Made by a program: the position numbers and the translations under genes. Positions 46,365 through 55,750 of a stretch of 64,000 nt of DNA are shown here, piece by piece. The notes beneath the pieces were generated by a model, which saw only the letters and a program-made list of their open reading frames with translations, did not search any database and was not told the DNA's origin. Numbering within the stretch: position 1 is the stretch's first letter; each line of letters begins with the position of its first letter. The DNA is from Piromyces finnis (taxonomy: Eukaryota; Neocallimastigomycota; Neocallimastigomycetes; Neocallimastigales; Neocallimastigaceae): assembly GCA_002104945.1 (NCBI GenBank), contig MCFH01000035.1, positions 186,001 to 250,000 of the forward strand. Direction: 5' to 3'.

Positions 46365-49300
46365 TTAAATATTTAAAGTATAAGTATTGTTTATATTATT
46401 AAAATTTAAATAATACAGTAACGATGGTAAAATTATTTTGTTAATTGTTGTATAATCATCAAAATTGAAAAAATCTTTCAGTTCGTAAAAATAAATATTA
46501 TCTATTACTTTAGATTTTTCAATTATTTCTATAATTCTAGATTTAGTAAAATCTCCAGAAATATTTAAGGAACCTTTATTATCCCACCTTAACCATTTTG
46601 ATATATTATAGGGGTTCATTTCATTGTTATTATTTCTTGCAATCCTATCACAAAAAGTAACATTATTAATAGAATTATGGATTAAATCATTTTGATAATC
46701 AGCATTTAATAAATAAATTCCCATAGTTAATAGAAAGTATAAATCATTTTCATTATCTAATTCATAATATTCACTATTTCTTAATTTAATATTATAAAAT
46801 GTATAATATTGATATATACAATCTTTTGAATATACAGATATTTTACTAGAATTAATATGCATATTCGTGTATTTATAATTTAATTTGGAATCAAATGTTT
46901 TTATTATTAATGTTAGAAATTCAATATATTTATCAAATTGTTCATACTCTAGATTTATTGTAGGTATTATATTGCTTTTTAAATCATTTTTATTTTTGAA
47001 TTGTTTAATTTTATCAAAATTTACAATTTCTAATATTTGTCTTGACATTGAATAATTAATTTGAGATATCAAAATATACCTTATATAGTCACTATTTGGA
47101 TAATTTTTATAAAATTCTAATCTACTGGTTAAATAAAAATTATAAAAGGTTTTACTTCTTTCATCACCATAACTTTTTAAAACTTTTTTAATTCCCCAAT
47201 AATTAAACATTCTTTCATAATTATTAATATTTTCCAAATTCATATCATCTTTTATATTAAATAAAATACAATCCCCTAATATAAAATCTGGCCTAGATAT
47301 TTCATATTCCCAATTTTTGCTTCTTAAGTTAAATTTTTTTAGAGTTTCATTATTATTTAAAAAATATTCCTTTACATCTTTATTTTTAATCTCTTCTATT
47401 TTTTTATTTATAATTTCATAATTATATATCAATGAAACATTCCTTAAAAACATATTATATTCATTTTGAAGATTTTTTTTAATATCAGTATTCATCATAT
47501 AAAGAATTCTTTTATCAACACTTATACAATAAGGTACATCACATGATCTTATATAAAATTTATCCAATATGAATTTATTAAACAGATTTAAAAAATTCTT
47601 ATTTAAAAATTTTTCATTCTTCAATTTTTTAATCCTTTCTTCATAAATCGTTTCTCTATAATCTATATTACTAATTTCACTAATATTATCATTCTCTATA
47701 AAAGTATTATATTTTTCATAATTGTCGCCACTTTCATCATCACTTTCATCATCACTTTCATCATCACTTTCATTATCACTTTCATTATCACTTTCATTAT
47801 TACTTTCATTATTACTTTCATTATTACTTTCATCATCAATTTCAGCATCATTTTCATCATCACTTTCAATATTAAATTTCAGATAATAATCATAATCTAA
47901 AAAAATGTATAATGTTTTTATTGTTTTATTTGACTGTATATAATTTATTTCACTTAATAAATGTATAATAATATTTATATAATCATTATTGAAAATATTA
48001 CTCAATTGATTATAAATATAGCTGAAAAATAAATTTATATTATTATTAAAAAAATGATTTATAAAACTTCGATCTTCGCTACCACTGCTTTTTTTATTTT
48101 TTAAAGACATTTCTTCACTATCCGTAAAGCGTCTCTCCGTTCCTAAAAATTCGTTTTCTTCCTTGGAATTTTTACATAAACTATATAACTTTTTAAACAT
48201 CGAATAATCAAAGTAAAAATAATTTAATTTATTCAAATAGATATCTTTAGAGCTAATTTTATTTAAATTATATGCATCTTCATTAATCATTTTAATATAA
48301 ATATTAAATGATTTACAAATACCAATAATTTCGTCATATAAATTTGAAGCATTTTCATTGTCAATGTATAATACTTTTGTAATAGGCTTTGAATTTACAA
48401 AATTATTTAATATATTGAAATGTTTTTCCATTGAACAGGTTTTATTAAAAAAGGAAAAATATTTTTTTATAAATTCCAAAAAATCTTTTAATTTAATTAA
48501 ATTTTTTCTTTCCCTAAAATTAAATGTAAATAAAACGATTATTTTCAATAAATTATTTATTATAAAATTTTCATTCCTCTTTGCTTTATCTTCCTTATTT
48601 AAATTATCTTCTAAATTTTTACAATCATCGTTATTCAATTTTGATAATCGATTTATTTTTGAAGAGCTAATGTACTTAACAAATTTAATAACTAAATATT
48701 CTATTAACTCATCATTTTTATTATTAATTAAACATATTGATTTATTATTATCTTTTTTATTTTTAAATTTACCTCTTTTTTCATATGTATCAACATCTAT
48801 CATTCTTTTATTATTATTATTATTATTATTATTTTTATTATTTCTAAATCTTTGATACTGTTTTCTGATTTTATTCAATTCAATATGATAATTATCCACC
48901 ATTACATTTTTAAATTTTTCATTTTCAATTTCAGTTTCTTTTATTTCCTTTTTTATATAAATACACGCTTGTTCAATATTATATTTAATAGTATCTATAT
49001 ATTCAATAATATATTGATCAGGATTATTCTTATAATTGTTGTTTATTACTGTAAAGGGTATTTCATATTTATCACTAATATAATATTTATCTTTTTTTCG
49101 AAATGGACATCGAACTTTTTCACTTGAATATTTTTTGTCCATATTAATATAATCCTTTCTCATCCTTTTCCCTGATATTGATTTTAAAATATTCAGTGTA
49201 TAATAATCTAAATTCATTACCGTTTTATAATAATAAATTTCATATAAATTATTAAAATCATATTTTTTATTCAGCAATTTCTTGTCATTAATATTATTTA

Positions 49301-50195
49301 ATATAAAATCAATTTCTTTTAATACGCAATTGGTATAACCTAGTCTATATTCACGTACATTTTTAATTTTATTAACTTTACTAAAAATAAAATCTTTGTC
49401 CTCTTCGATGTTTTCTATAAAATATGCTTCTGATAAAATTGTATCAAATTCTACTTTGTGCTTAGCATAAGTTAATTTAATCTTTGAATTATCTTTTATT
49501 ATTTCTTTATAGAAATCAGTTCTTTTCACGAATTCCCAATAATTTTTTATCCAGTCAATATTATCATTTTTAAAAAATTCTTCTACTGCAAATTGTTCTA
49601 AATATTCGGTTTCATCAAAGTCGTTTTCTTCCTTGAAATCTAAATTTTGGCTAAAACCACACTGGCTACTATTACTATATTCTTTTATTATTAACTCATA
49701 TAAATAATCTTCCAATAAATCATTATCTATTGTATTTTCAAGTAATGAACTTATATTATTTGTATTTATTTTTTTAATAAATCTGTCTTTTATATGTTTT
49801 TGTTGATAATAGAAAATAAAGTCTATGACGATTATTTTTCTTACTTTTATCTTTAGATAATATAAATAAAGCTTTATTAAAAAAAGTAAATTAATATAAC
49901 TATCGAATTCGCCTTTTTTAATTAAATAGTTCGAATAATATCTACTTTTCTTAAAAAAGTCAAATTTTTTTAATATTTTTATATCTGTTATATATATTTC
50001 AAGAACATCGTAAATACTATTTACTCCATAAAACGAATTGCTTTGAATACATTTAAGAATCGAATTTTTATTATAAACAATATAGAGAAAATAAGGTATA
50101 ATGCTATTTGCCTTTTCACATATTTTTATTAATATATCCTTTGGGAATAAATACAAGTTAACCTTTTTTTTAGGAAATACATGTGTAATATCCAT
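46365..50195 (-). CDS. orphan 1276-aa protein, function unknown
   Basis: A single intronless frame of 1276 codons, far too long to occur by chance even in AT-rich DNA. It is not recognised. The composition is rich in Asn, Lys, Ile, Tyr and Glu. The N-terminus (LFPKDILIKICEKANSIIPY) weakly resembles the opening of an F-box, but the core is not convincing. There is a short poly-Asn run near residue 450, and an acidic Ser/Asp/Asn/Glu tetrapeptide repeat around residues 785-820 (DNA 47730-47842). No signal peptide or clear membrane helix is seen. It converges with the RasGEF gene, and the LINE sits in the spacer between them. It could be a lineage-specific gene. Its codons are more AT-rich than those of the housekeeping genes here. 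Confidence 0.75.
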   Translation of the reverse strand: MDITHVFPKKKVNLYLFPKDILIKICEKANSIIPYFLYIVYNKNSILKCIQSNSFYGVNSIYDVLEIYITDIKILKKFDFFKKSRYYSNYLIKKGEFDSYINLLFLIKLYLYYLKIKVRKIIVIDFIFYYQQKHIKDRFIKKINTNNISSLLENTIDNDLLEDYLYELIIKEYSNSSQCGFSQNLDFKEENDFDETEYLEQFAVEEFFKNDNIDWIKNYWEFVKRTDFYKEIIKDNSKIKLTYAKHKVEFDTILSEAYFIENIEEDKDFIFSKVNKIKNVREYRLGYTNCVLKEIDFILNNINDKKLLNKKYDFNNLYEIYYYKTVMNLDYYTLNILKSISGKRMRKDYINMDKKYSSEKVRCPFRKKDKYYISDKYEIPFTVINNNYKNNPDQYIIEYIDTIKYNIEQACIYIKKEIKETEIENEKFKNVMVDNYHIELNKIRKQYQRFRNNKNNNNNNNNKRMIDVDTYEKRGKFKNKKDNNKSICLINNKNDELIEYLVIKFVKYISSSKINRLSKLNNDDCKNLEDNLNKEDKAKRNENFIINNLLKIIVLFTFNFRERKNLIKLKDFLEFIKKYFSFFNKTCSMEKHFNILNNFVNSKPITKVLYIDNENASNLYDEIIGICKSFNIYIKMINEDAYNLNKISSKDIYLNKLNYFYFDYSMFKKLYSLCKNSKEENEFLGTERRFTDSEEMSLKNKKSSGSEDRSFINHFFNNNINLFFSYIYNQLSNIFNNDYINIIIHLLSEINYIQSNKTIKTLYIFLDYDYYLKFNIESDDENDAEIDDESNNESNNESNNESDNESDNESDDESDDESDDESGDNYEKYNTFIENDNISEISNIDYRETIYEERIKKLKNEKFLNKNFLNLFNKFILDKFYIRSCDVPYCISVDKRILYMMNTDIKKNLQNEYNMFLRNVSLIYNYEIINKKIEEIKNKDVKEYFLNNNETLKKFNLRSKNWEYEISRPDFILGDCILFNIKDDMNLENINNYERMFNYWGIKKVLKSYGDERSKTFYNFYLTSRLEFYKNYPNSDYIRYILISQINYSMSRQILEIVNFDKIKQFKNKNDLKSNIIPTINLEYEQFDKYIEFLTLIIKTFDSKLNYKYTNMHINSSKISVYSKDCIYQYYTFYNIKLRNSEYYELDNENDLYFLLTMGIYLLNADYQNDLIHNSINNVTFCDRIARNNNNEMNPYNISKWLRWDNKGSLNISGDFTKSRIIEIIEKSKVIDNIYFYELKDFFNFDDYTTINKIILPSLLYYLNFNNINNTYTLNI
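47730..47842 (-). repeat. 12-bp coding repeat (Glu-Ser-Asp-Asp / Glu-Ser-Asn-Asn)
   Basis: About nine tandem 12-bp units within the 1276-aa orphan gene. They grade from ESNN to ESDN to ESDD along the protein, as if a single unit was duplicated repeatedly and then diverged. Confidence 0.88.
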
Positions 50196-50379
50196 AGTTT
50201 AAGATTTGTTTTATTAGACCAATAGAGTTATCTTTCATATACATATATATACGTATATATATAATATAAAAATATTAATAATAACATTGAATATTTATTT
50301 TTACCTTTAAAATAATAAAAATAGTATGATTATTTTTTTTTAAATTCAATGCCTATTAGATATTATTAAATAAAAAATA

Positions 50380-50414
<35 letters not shown>

Positions 50415-50931
50415 AGTTAAGTCCTATCTTTTTATTGAATCAAGAATAAAAAAAAAAAAAAAAGTATATATAAATATCTATTAAAATGAATATATATTAT
50501 ATTATATTATATATTATATATTGTATATTTTAAATATTATATATTTTTAAAAATAAATTTATTTTTATTTATTATTATATATATTTATAATATATTTATA
50601 ATATAATATATTATGTTAATATATTAATAATATAAATATTAATTCATTTTAATATATTTAATTTTCCATATTAATTTATAATTGAATTATAAAATTAACA
50701 TTTTATGTTAAAATATCATAAATCAAACCGAATCCATTTAAAAATATATAAAATAAAAACAAAAATATTGTTAATTATTTTTCTCAATTTTTTATTTATC
50801 TTTATAATAATTCATCCAACTTTTATTTATATTATATATATAATATAAATAAAAAAAAAAAAAAAATATGAAATATATATTTAATAATACTTTACTATGA
50901 TATTATAGTTTAAGTTATATATATTCTAATT
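50196..50931. other. spacer between two orphan genes
   Basis: AT-only DNA with interlaced TATATTA palindromes around 50500-50640 that could fold into hairpins, plus long T- and A-runs near 50385-50464. It should hold the promoter of the 1276-aa gene and the 3' end of the 240-aa gene. No gene is seen. Confidence 0.6.
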
Positions 50932-51654
50932 TTAAATAGATTCAATTATCTTATATATTGGTGATATAATTTCAATATAGCTCTTTAATTGATCCTTTTC
51001 AGTGGGAAAAGAATTATCTTCTTGAACATTAATAATATCCTTATTTAAATTAATTGATATCATTTCACCAATATATTTCAAATATTTATTTATATAAATG
51101 ATATCGTCATTTGATAATAGCATACTATTTACTACTCTATTTACCTTTTTATAAAATTTCAAAAGGGAAGAATAATCATTGATATTTAAAGTTTTTATAT
51201 TAGTAATATCCATAACTAAACCGTAGTAAAATTTTACCAATATATTTTCTATATTATCTAATAACTTATCTTTTATTTCACGTTTATTATATATCTGATC
51301 AATGTCAATATTGGCAAGTTTATCTTTTCTAACAATTGGTTTTATATTCATAATATATCTCATTAACCAGTATCTGTATTTTTCGTAGATATAACCATTA
51401 ATGTTATCATTGAAATCAATAACTTTATTTAATGATATTTCTATCTCTTGTTTATCACTATTTTCAATGAAAGAGGTACATCCATAAAATGGAATAGAAT
51501 ACTTTGTATCTGGACACTTGGAACTCATTTCACTTGTATTTAAAATTTCTGTATATACTAAAGATTGATAATAATTGTATAAAATCTCCAAATATTTATT
51601 TATTATAGTTTTCACTTTAAGTTCAATTTCAAAAATTATTAAATAACAAAACAT
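50932..51654 (-). CDS. orphan 240-aa protein whose start lies in a minisatellite
   Basis: A frame of 240 codons with coding-like composition and no recognised domain. It is mostly helical and charged, with KYRYWLMRYIMNIKP and NDDIIYINKYLKYIGE as typical stretches. The first ~17 codons (MFCYLIIFEIELKVKTI) coincide with the first unit of the tandem repeat at 51603-52057. The true start could therefore be a later Met, such as the one in NTSEMSSKCPD near residue 43. Divergently arranged with the lectin-GT34 gene. It may be a remnant or a full lineage-specific gene; similarity to the 1276-aa orphan was not evident by eye. Confidence 0.6.
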   Translation of the reverse strand: MFCYLIIFEIELKVKTIINKYLEILYNYYQSLVYTEILNTSEMSSKCPDTKYSIPFYGCTSFIENSDKQEIEISLNKVIDFNDNINGYIYEKYRYWLMRYIMNIKPIVRKDKLANIDIDQIYNKREIKDKLLDNIENILVKFYYGLVMDITNIKTLNINDYSSLLKFYKKVNRVVNSMLLSNDDIIYINKYLKYIGEMISINLNKDIINVQEDNSFPTEKDQLKSYIEIISPIYKIIESI

Positions 51655-52057
51655 AAAGGCAAATTTATAGTTTACACTTTAAGTTCAAGTTCAAACATTA
51701 TTAAATCACAAAAACAAAAAAGAAAATTTATAGTTTTCACTTTAAGTTCAATTTAAAACATTATTAAATACCAAAACATAAAGGCAAATTTATAGTTTTC
51801 ACTTTAAGTTCAAGTTCAAACATTATTAAATCAAAAAAAACAAAAAAGAAAATTTATAGTTTACACTTTAAGTTCAATTTCAAAAATTATTAAATAACAA
51901 AACATAAAGGCAAATTTATAGTTTTCACTTTAAGTTCAATTTCAATCATTATTAAATCACAAAAACAAAAAAGAAAATTTATAGTTTACACTTTAAGTTC
52001 AATTTCAAAAATTATTAAATAACAAAACATAAAGGCAAATTTATAGTTTTCACTTTA
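51603..52057. repeat. minisatellite with alternating 62- and 63/64-bp units
   Basis: Seven full units and one partial unit start with TTATAG at 51603, 51665, 51728, 51790, 51854, 51916, 51979 and 52041. Successive spacings are 62, 63, 62, 64, 62, 63 and 62. Odd units end in ACAAAACATAAAGGCAAAT-type sequence and even units in ACAAAAAAGAAAAT-type sequence, so the true unit is a dimer of about 125-126 bp. All seven full units share CACTTTAAGTTCAA. The array lies between the 240-aa orphan (minus), overlapping its first codons, and the lectin-GT34 gene (plus). Confidence 0.95.
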
Positions 52058-52239
52058 TCAAAGGAAAAATGAATGAAGTTTTTAATGGAAATATTTTTAA
52101 TATATATATACAAAAAGTAATAAAGAATAGTTGATAATAACCAATAACAAAAACAATAATATAAAGTATAGGAAATAGTTTTTTATATATCTTTATGCTA
52201 ATATATATATAATAAAATTGGATTTAAAGAAGAAAAAAA

Positions 52240-54490
52240 ATGACAATTAATGTGGAAAATTTTAATAATATTAGGAATGAAAGTAATGAAACATCTTTAT
52301 TATTAAGTGAAAAGTTAAACATAAATAGTGACCAATCTATAATTGAAATAGAACATAAATGTGAATATCCCAATAATCAGAGAAAAAGAAATATATTTAA
52401 AAGATCTTTTTTTCTAATTATAATTGTTTTAATTTATTATGTCATTATATCTGTGATTCTATTTAATAAATATAAAGATTCACATAATTCTGTTAAAATT
52501 AAAGAAGACAAAATTAAAAATTTAAATGACATTCAATTTTTGGAAGCTAGCCGAACAATTCTGATAGATATTAAAAATGTAACAGGTAATCTAAAATCTA
52601 AAGAAAAAGAAATTCCTTTAAGAAATTTGACAGAATCAGAGGCTTTTAAAAAAATATTTAATGATGATAAATATAAGACATTATATTATTATGGTTTTTA
52701 TTATTGTAATAATACAGATGGACCAATCACAATTAATTTAAATTTTGATGATGGAACCAAAACCAATTTATATACCCGTTTAAATAAAAGATTTGCCTCA
52801 AAGCAATTTACTGCATATAAGGTTGACAAAAATTTTTATGATTCATTAGATAATAGGACAATAACAAAAAGAACTTTATTTTGTGAAATACCCCAAATTG
52901 CAACGCCTGAAAGTTTTCATGGTTATAAATTAATATGTCCCAAATATTATACATTAAGGATCGAAGATGCATATTATGGAATTCATAACCAAGATGATAA
53001 TTTTTGTCAAAAGGGTAAATATATAGGAAAATATAGAGAAAATGAAAATACCAAAGAAAATAGTGAAATAACGGAATATGAATCAAAGGAAAACTTCAAG
53101 GAAAGACAAAAAAAGTTTAAAAAAAGATTAGAGAATCTTGAGAACTCTGGAAATCCTAAAATTAAAAAATTTAATTCGTTATATATAGGAAATTCAGAAA
53201 ACTTAGAAAATGACGCTGATAAAATCCAGACAGCAAAAAATATTAATAACATTCCTTCTACTGAAAAATCAACTACAATAAATTTAATTGATAAATTATC
53301 ACTAGTGAATCAAATAATTCCAACTGAATTTTCTTGTGATTCATATCCAGTAGATACTGTTAGACATAAATGTGAAGGTAAATCTAGCTGTACTATAAAA
53401 CCTATTGGGTCAATTTTCGGTTATCCATGTGATAGATTTAATAAATATTTAGAAATTCAATATCACTGTGAAAAGGAAGTAAGTTTTATATTAAAAAATT
53501 AACTATATATATATATATATATTAGAAAATAAATGAAAATATATAATAAAATAAATAAAAAATATTTTTATTACAATAACATCAACTTTAGATTGTAAAA
53601 CAACCTCGTATAGCAATAATTACATTTATAGATAAATTTAAGGTAAACTCTATAAGTGAGAATGCAATCAGTGAATTATATCAATATGCCAAAATTCATG
53701 GCTATGATTTCTTTATTGATCATGAAGTATACTATGCCGAGAGAGAAATATATTATATGAAAACGAATACAATAATTAAATATTTATTAAGATTTTTGGA
53801 AGAAAAAACATATGATTGGATTTTGTAAGTTAAGATGAATAAAAATGATTTTTAATAAAATAATAATAACAAAAAAAAAAAAAAAAAAAAAAAGAAAGAA
53901 AGAAAAAAAGAAAACAATAATAATAATTTAGAAAAAGAAATAGGATATTAAGTTATTTTTATTATATAATATTTAATAATAGCTGGGTTGATTCTGATGT
54001 AGTTATGGTTAATCCGAATATAAAACTAGAGACATTTTTACCTCCAATTGAAAAAAATGATATTCATTTAATTATTTCAGGTGATAGTAATGGAATAAAT
54101 GCGGGTGTTTTCTTTTTACGTATTAATTCATGGTCATTAACTTATATGATGCGAACAGTTTCATATGCATATAATCATAAGACAAGTCTTATATTTTATT
54201 CAGATCAAACATCAATGAATAATGTCTTATTAGAGAATTATGAAGTGGAAACTGATCATTTTGTTTTAGTACCACAAAAATGGTTTAATATGTATATAGA
54301 TGAAACGACACCAGGTTATTTTTTAATACATTTTGCTGGTGTTGTAATGAAAGATATAATAGCGAAGAGTGTCCGTGAATTCTTATTAAATAATACTGAG
54401 TATTATATGAAAACTTCTGAAGAAATGAGAAAGGAAGTTGAAGAGTATTATAATAATCCGTTGGAAAATAAATTGGTGAAAGGCCAATAA
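52240..54490 (+). CDS. type II membrane GT34 glycosyltransferase fused to a SUEL-type lectin domain
   Basis: Three exons, 52240-53478, 53592-53824 and 53983-54490, give 659 aa with matching phases. A short cytosolic tail precedes a membrane helix at about 56-75, a signal anchor that would put the rest in the Golgi lumen. Residues ~228-410 match a galactose-binding (SUEL/Gal_Lectin) domain (LRIEDAYYGIHN, HKCEGKSSCTIKPIGSIFG, PCDRFNKYLEIQYHC), split by about 100 charged residues. From 414 the GT34 (Gma12/Mnn10) catalytic domain follows, with metal-binding DSD at ~494-496 in WVDSDVVM, then ISGDSNGINAGVFFLR, SDQTSMNN, VPQKWFNMY and GYFLIHFAG. GT34 fungal members transfer galactose or mannose to glycans; the donor here is not determined. 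Several N-x-S/T sites fit a secretory protein. Confidence 0.92.
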
Positions 54491-55750
54491 AGTAAAATAA
54501 AATAATATATATATATATAAAGAAAGAAGACTGGAATAATATTATATAATAAATTTCTTCAATTTTTAATAACATTAATATGCATAATTATTTTACATCA
54601 AAAAAAAGTTTATATATGAATAATTTATTATTTTATTATTTAAGTATTTAATTTTACTATATTCATATTTAAGAGTAGAATAGATAAGGGCTATAAATTA
54701 TCAATTCATTAATGAATTAAAAAAAAAAAAGTTTTTAGATGAATTATAAAGACAAAAATAAAAGTTAAAGTACAATATTAATTTATGAATAGGATTATTA
54801 AATAAAAGCTTTTTATAAGTATGATTAAATTATAAGTATATTATTTTTATTGTGTAAAATAATTAATAATAAAATTTAGAGATTTTTCTTTTTTGATGAA
54901 TAATAAAAAATTTAATGAAACAAGTATACTTTTTTTTTTATTTTTTAAATTTTTCGATATGTCAGTTTTCGGTTCATTTTAAATTATTTTTAGAATTCTG
55001 TGAACATTTTAAGTTCATATTATTTCATTATATATATTATATATATTATATATATTATTCACTAATTAGCATTAACTATTTGTATGATATTATTAAAAAT
55101 GAATATATTTTAAATTTAGTAATGGAATAATTAAATAATGTTAAATATTATTAATGAATAAAATATATAAAAAGTATATAATAAAGTTTGATTCATGAGA
55201 ATTTTTTTATAATTAATTACTTTAATATGATAATTATTAATCATTAAAGTTAAGTATTAATATATATAAAGAATACTAAATTATATTTCAATATATTTTC
55301 TTATTATTTTTTTCTTATTAAATAAAATATAAAAACTTTTGATATAATTTATATTCAATATATATAAACCACTATACAATTCATGTTTTTATTTGTAATG
55401 ATAAAGGAGTAAAATTATAAATATTATTTAATACCAAATCAAAAAAAATCCCAACAATAATATTTATTATAGTTATTATCATATTTATTTTACTCTTATT
55501 GTAAGATTTTTAGAGATTATTCTTTTATATATTAACAAAATACCAAAAACTTTTTATATTACTCATACTATCTTAATATATAAATTTATAATATATCAGT
55601 TTTCGATTCAATATAACATTTCAATCTCATATTTAATACTATTAACTTAAAAAATCTTTATACATTATTAACAATTAACAATACAATTAAAAAAAAAAGA
55701 TTATTATTTTCAGTGAAAATTATTATGTATTAAGAAAATATATCGAATTT
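54491..55750. other. spacer downstream of the lectin-GT34 gene
   Basis: AT-only DNA of about 1.26 kb that must hold the 3' UTR of the glycosyltransferase gene and the promoter of the next plus-strand gene. A short frame at 54915-55130 is low-complexity Phe/Tyr-rich sequence and is not considered a gene. Nothing else is seen. Confidence 0.6.

Noticed and set aside
46365-46480. F-box assignment for the 1276-aa orphan
   Set aside because: Only the opening LFPKDILIKI-like residues at its N-terminus fit; the rest of the F-box pattern is not evident.
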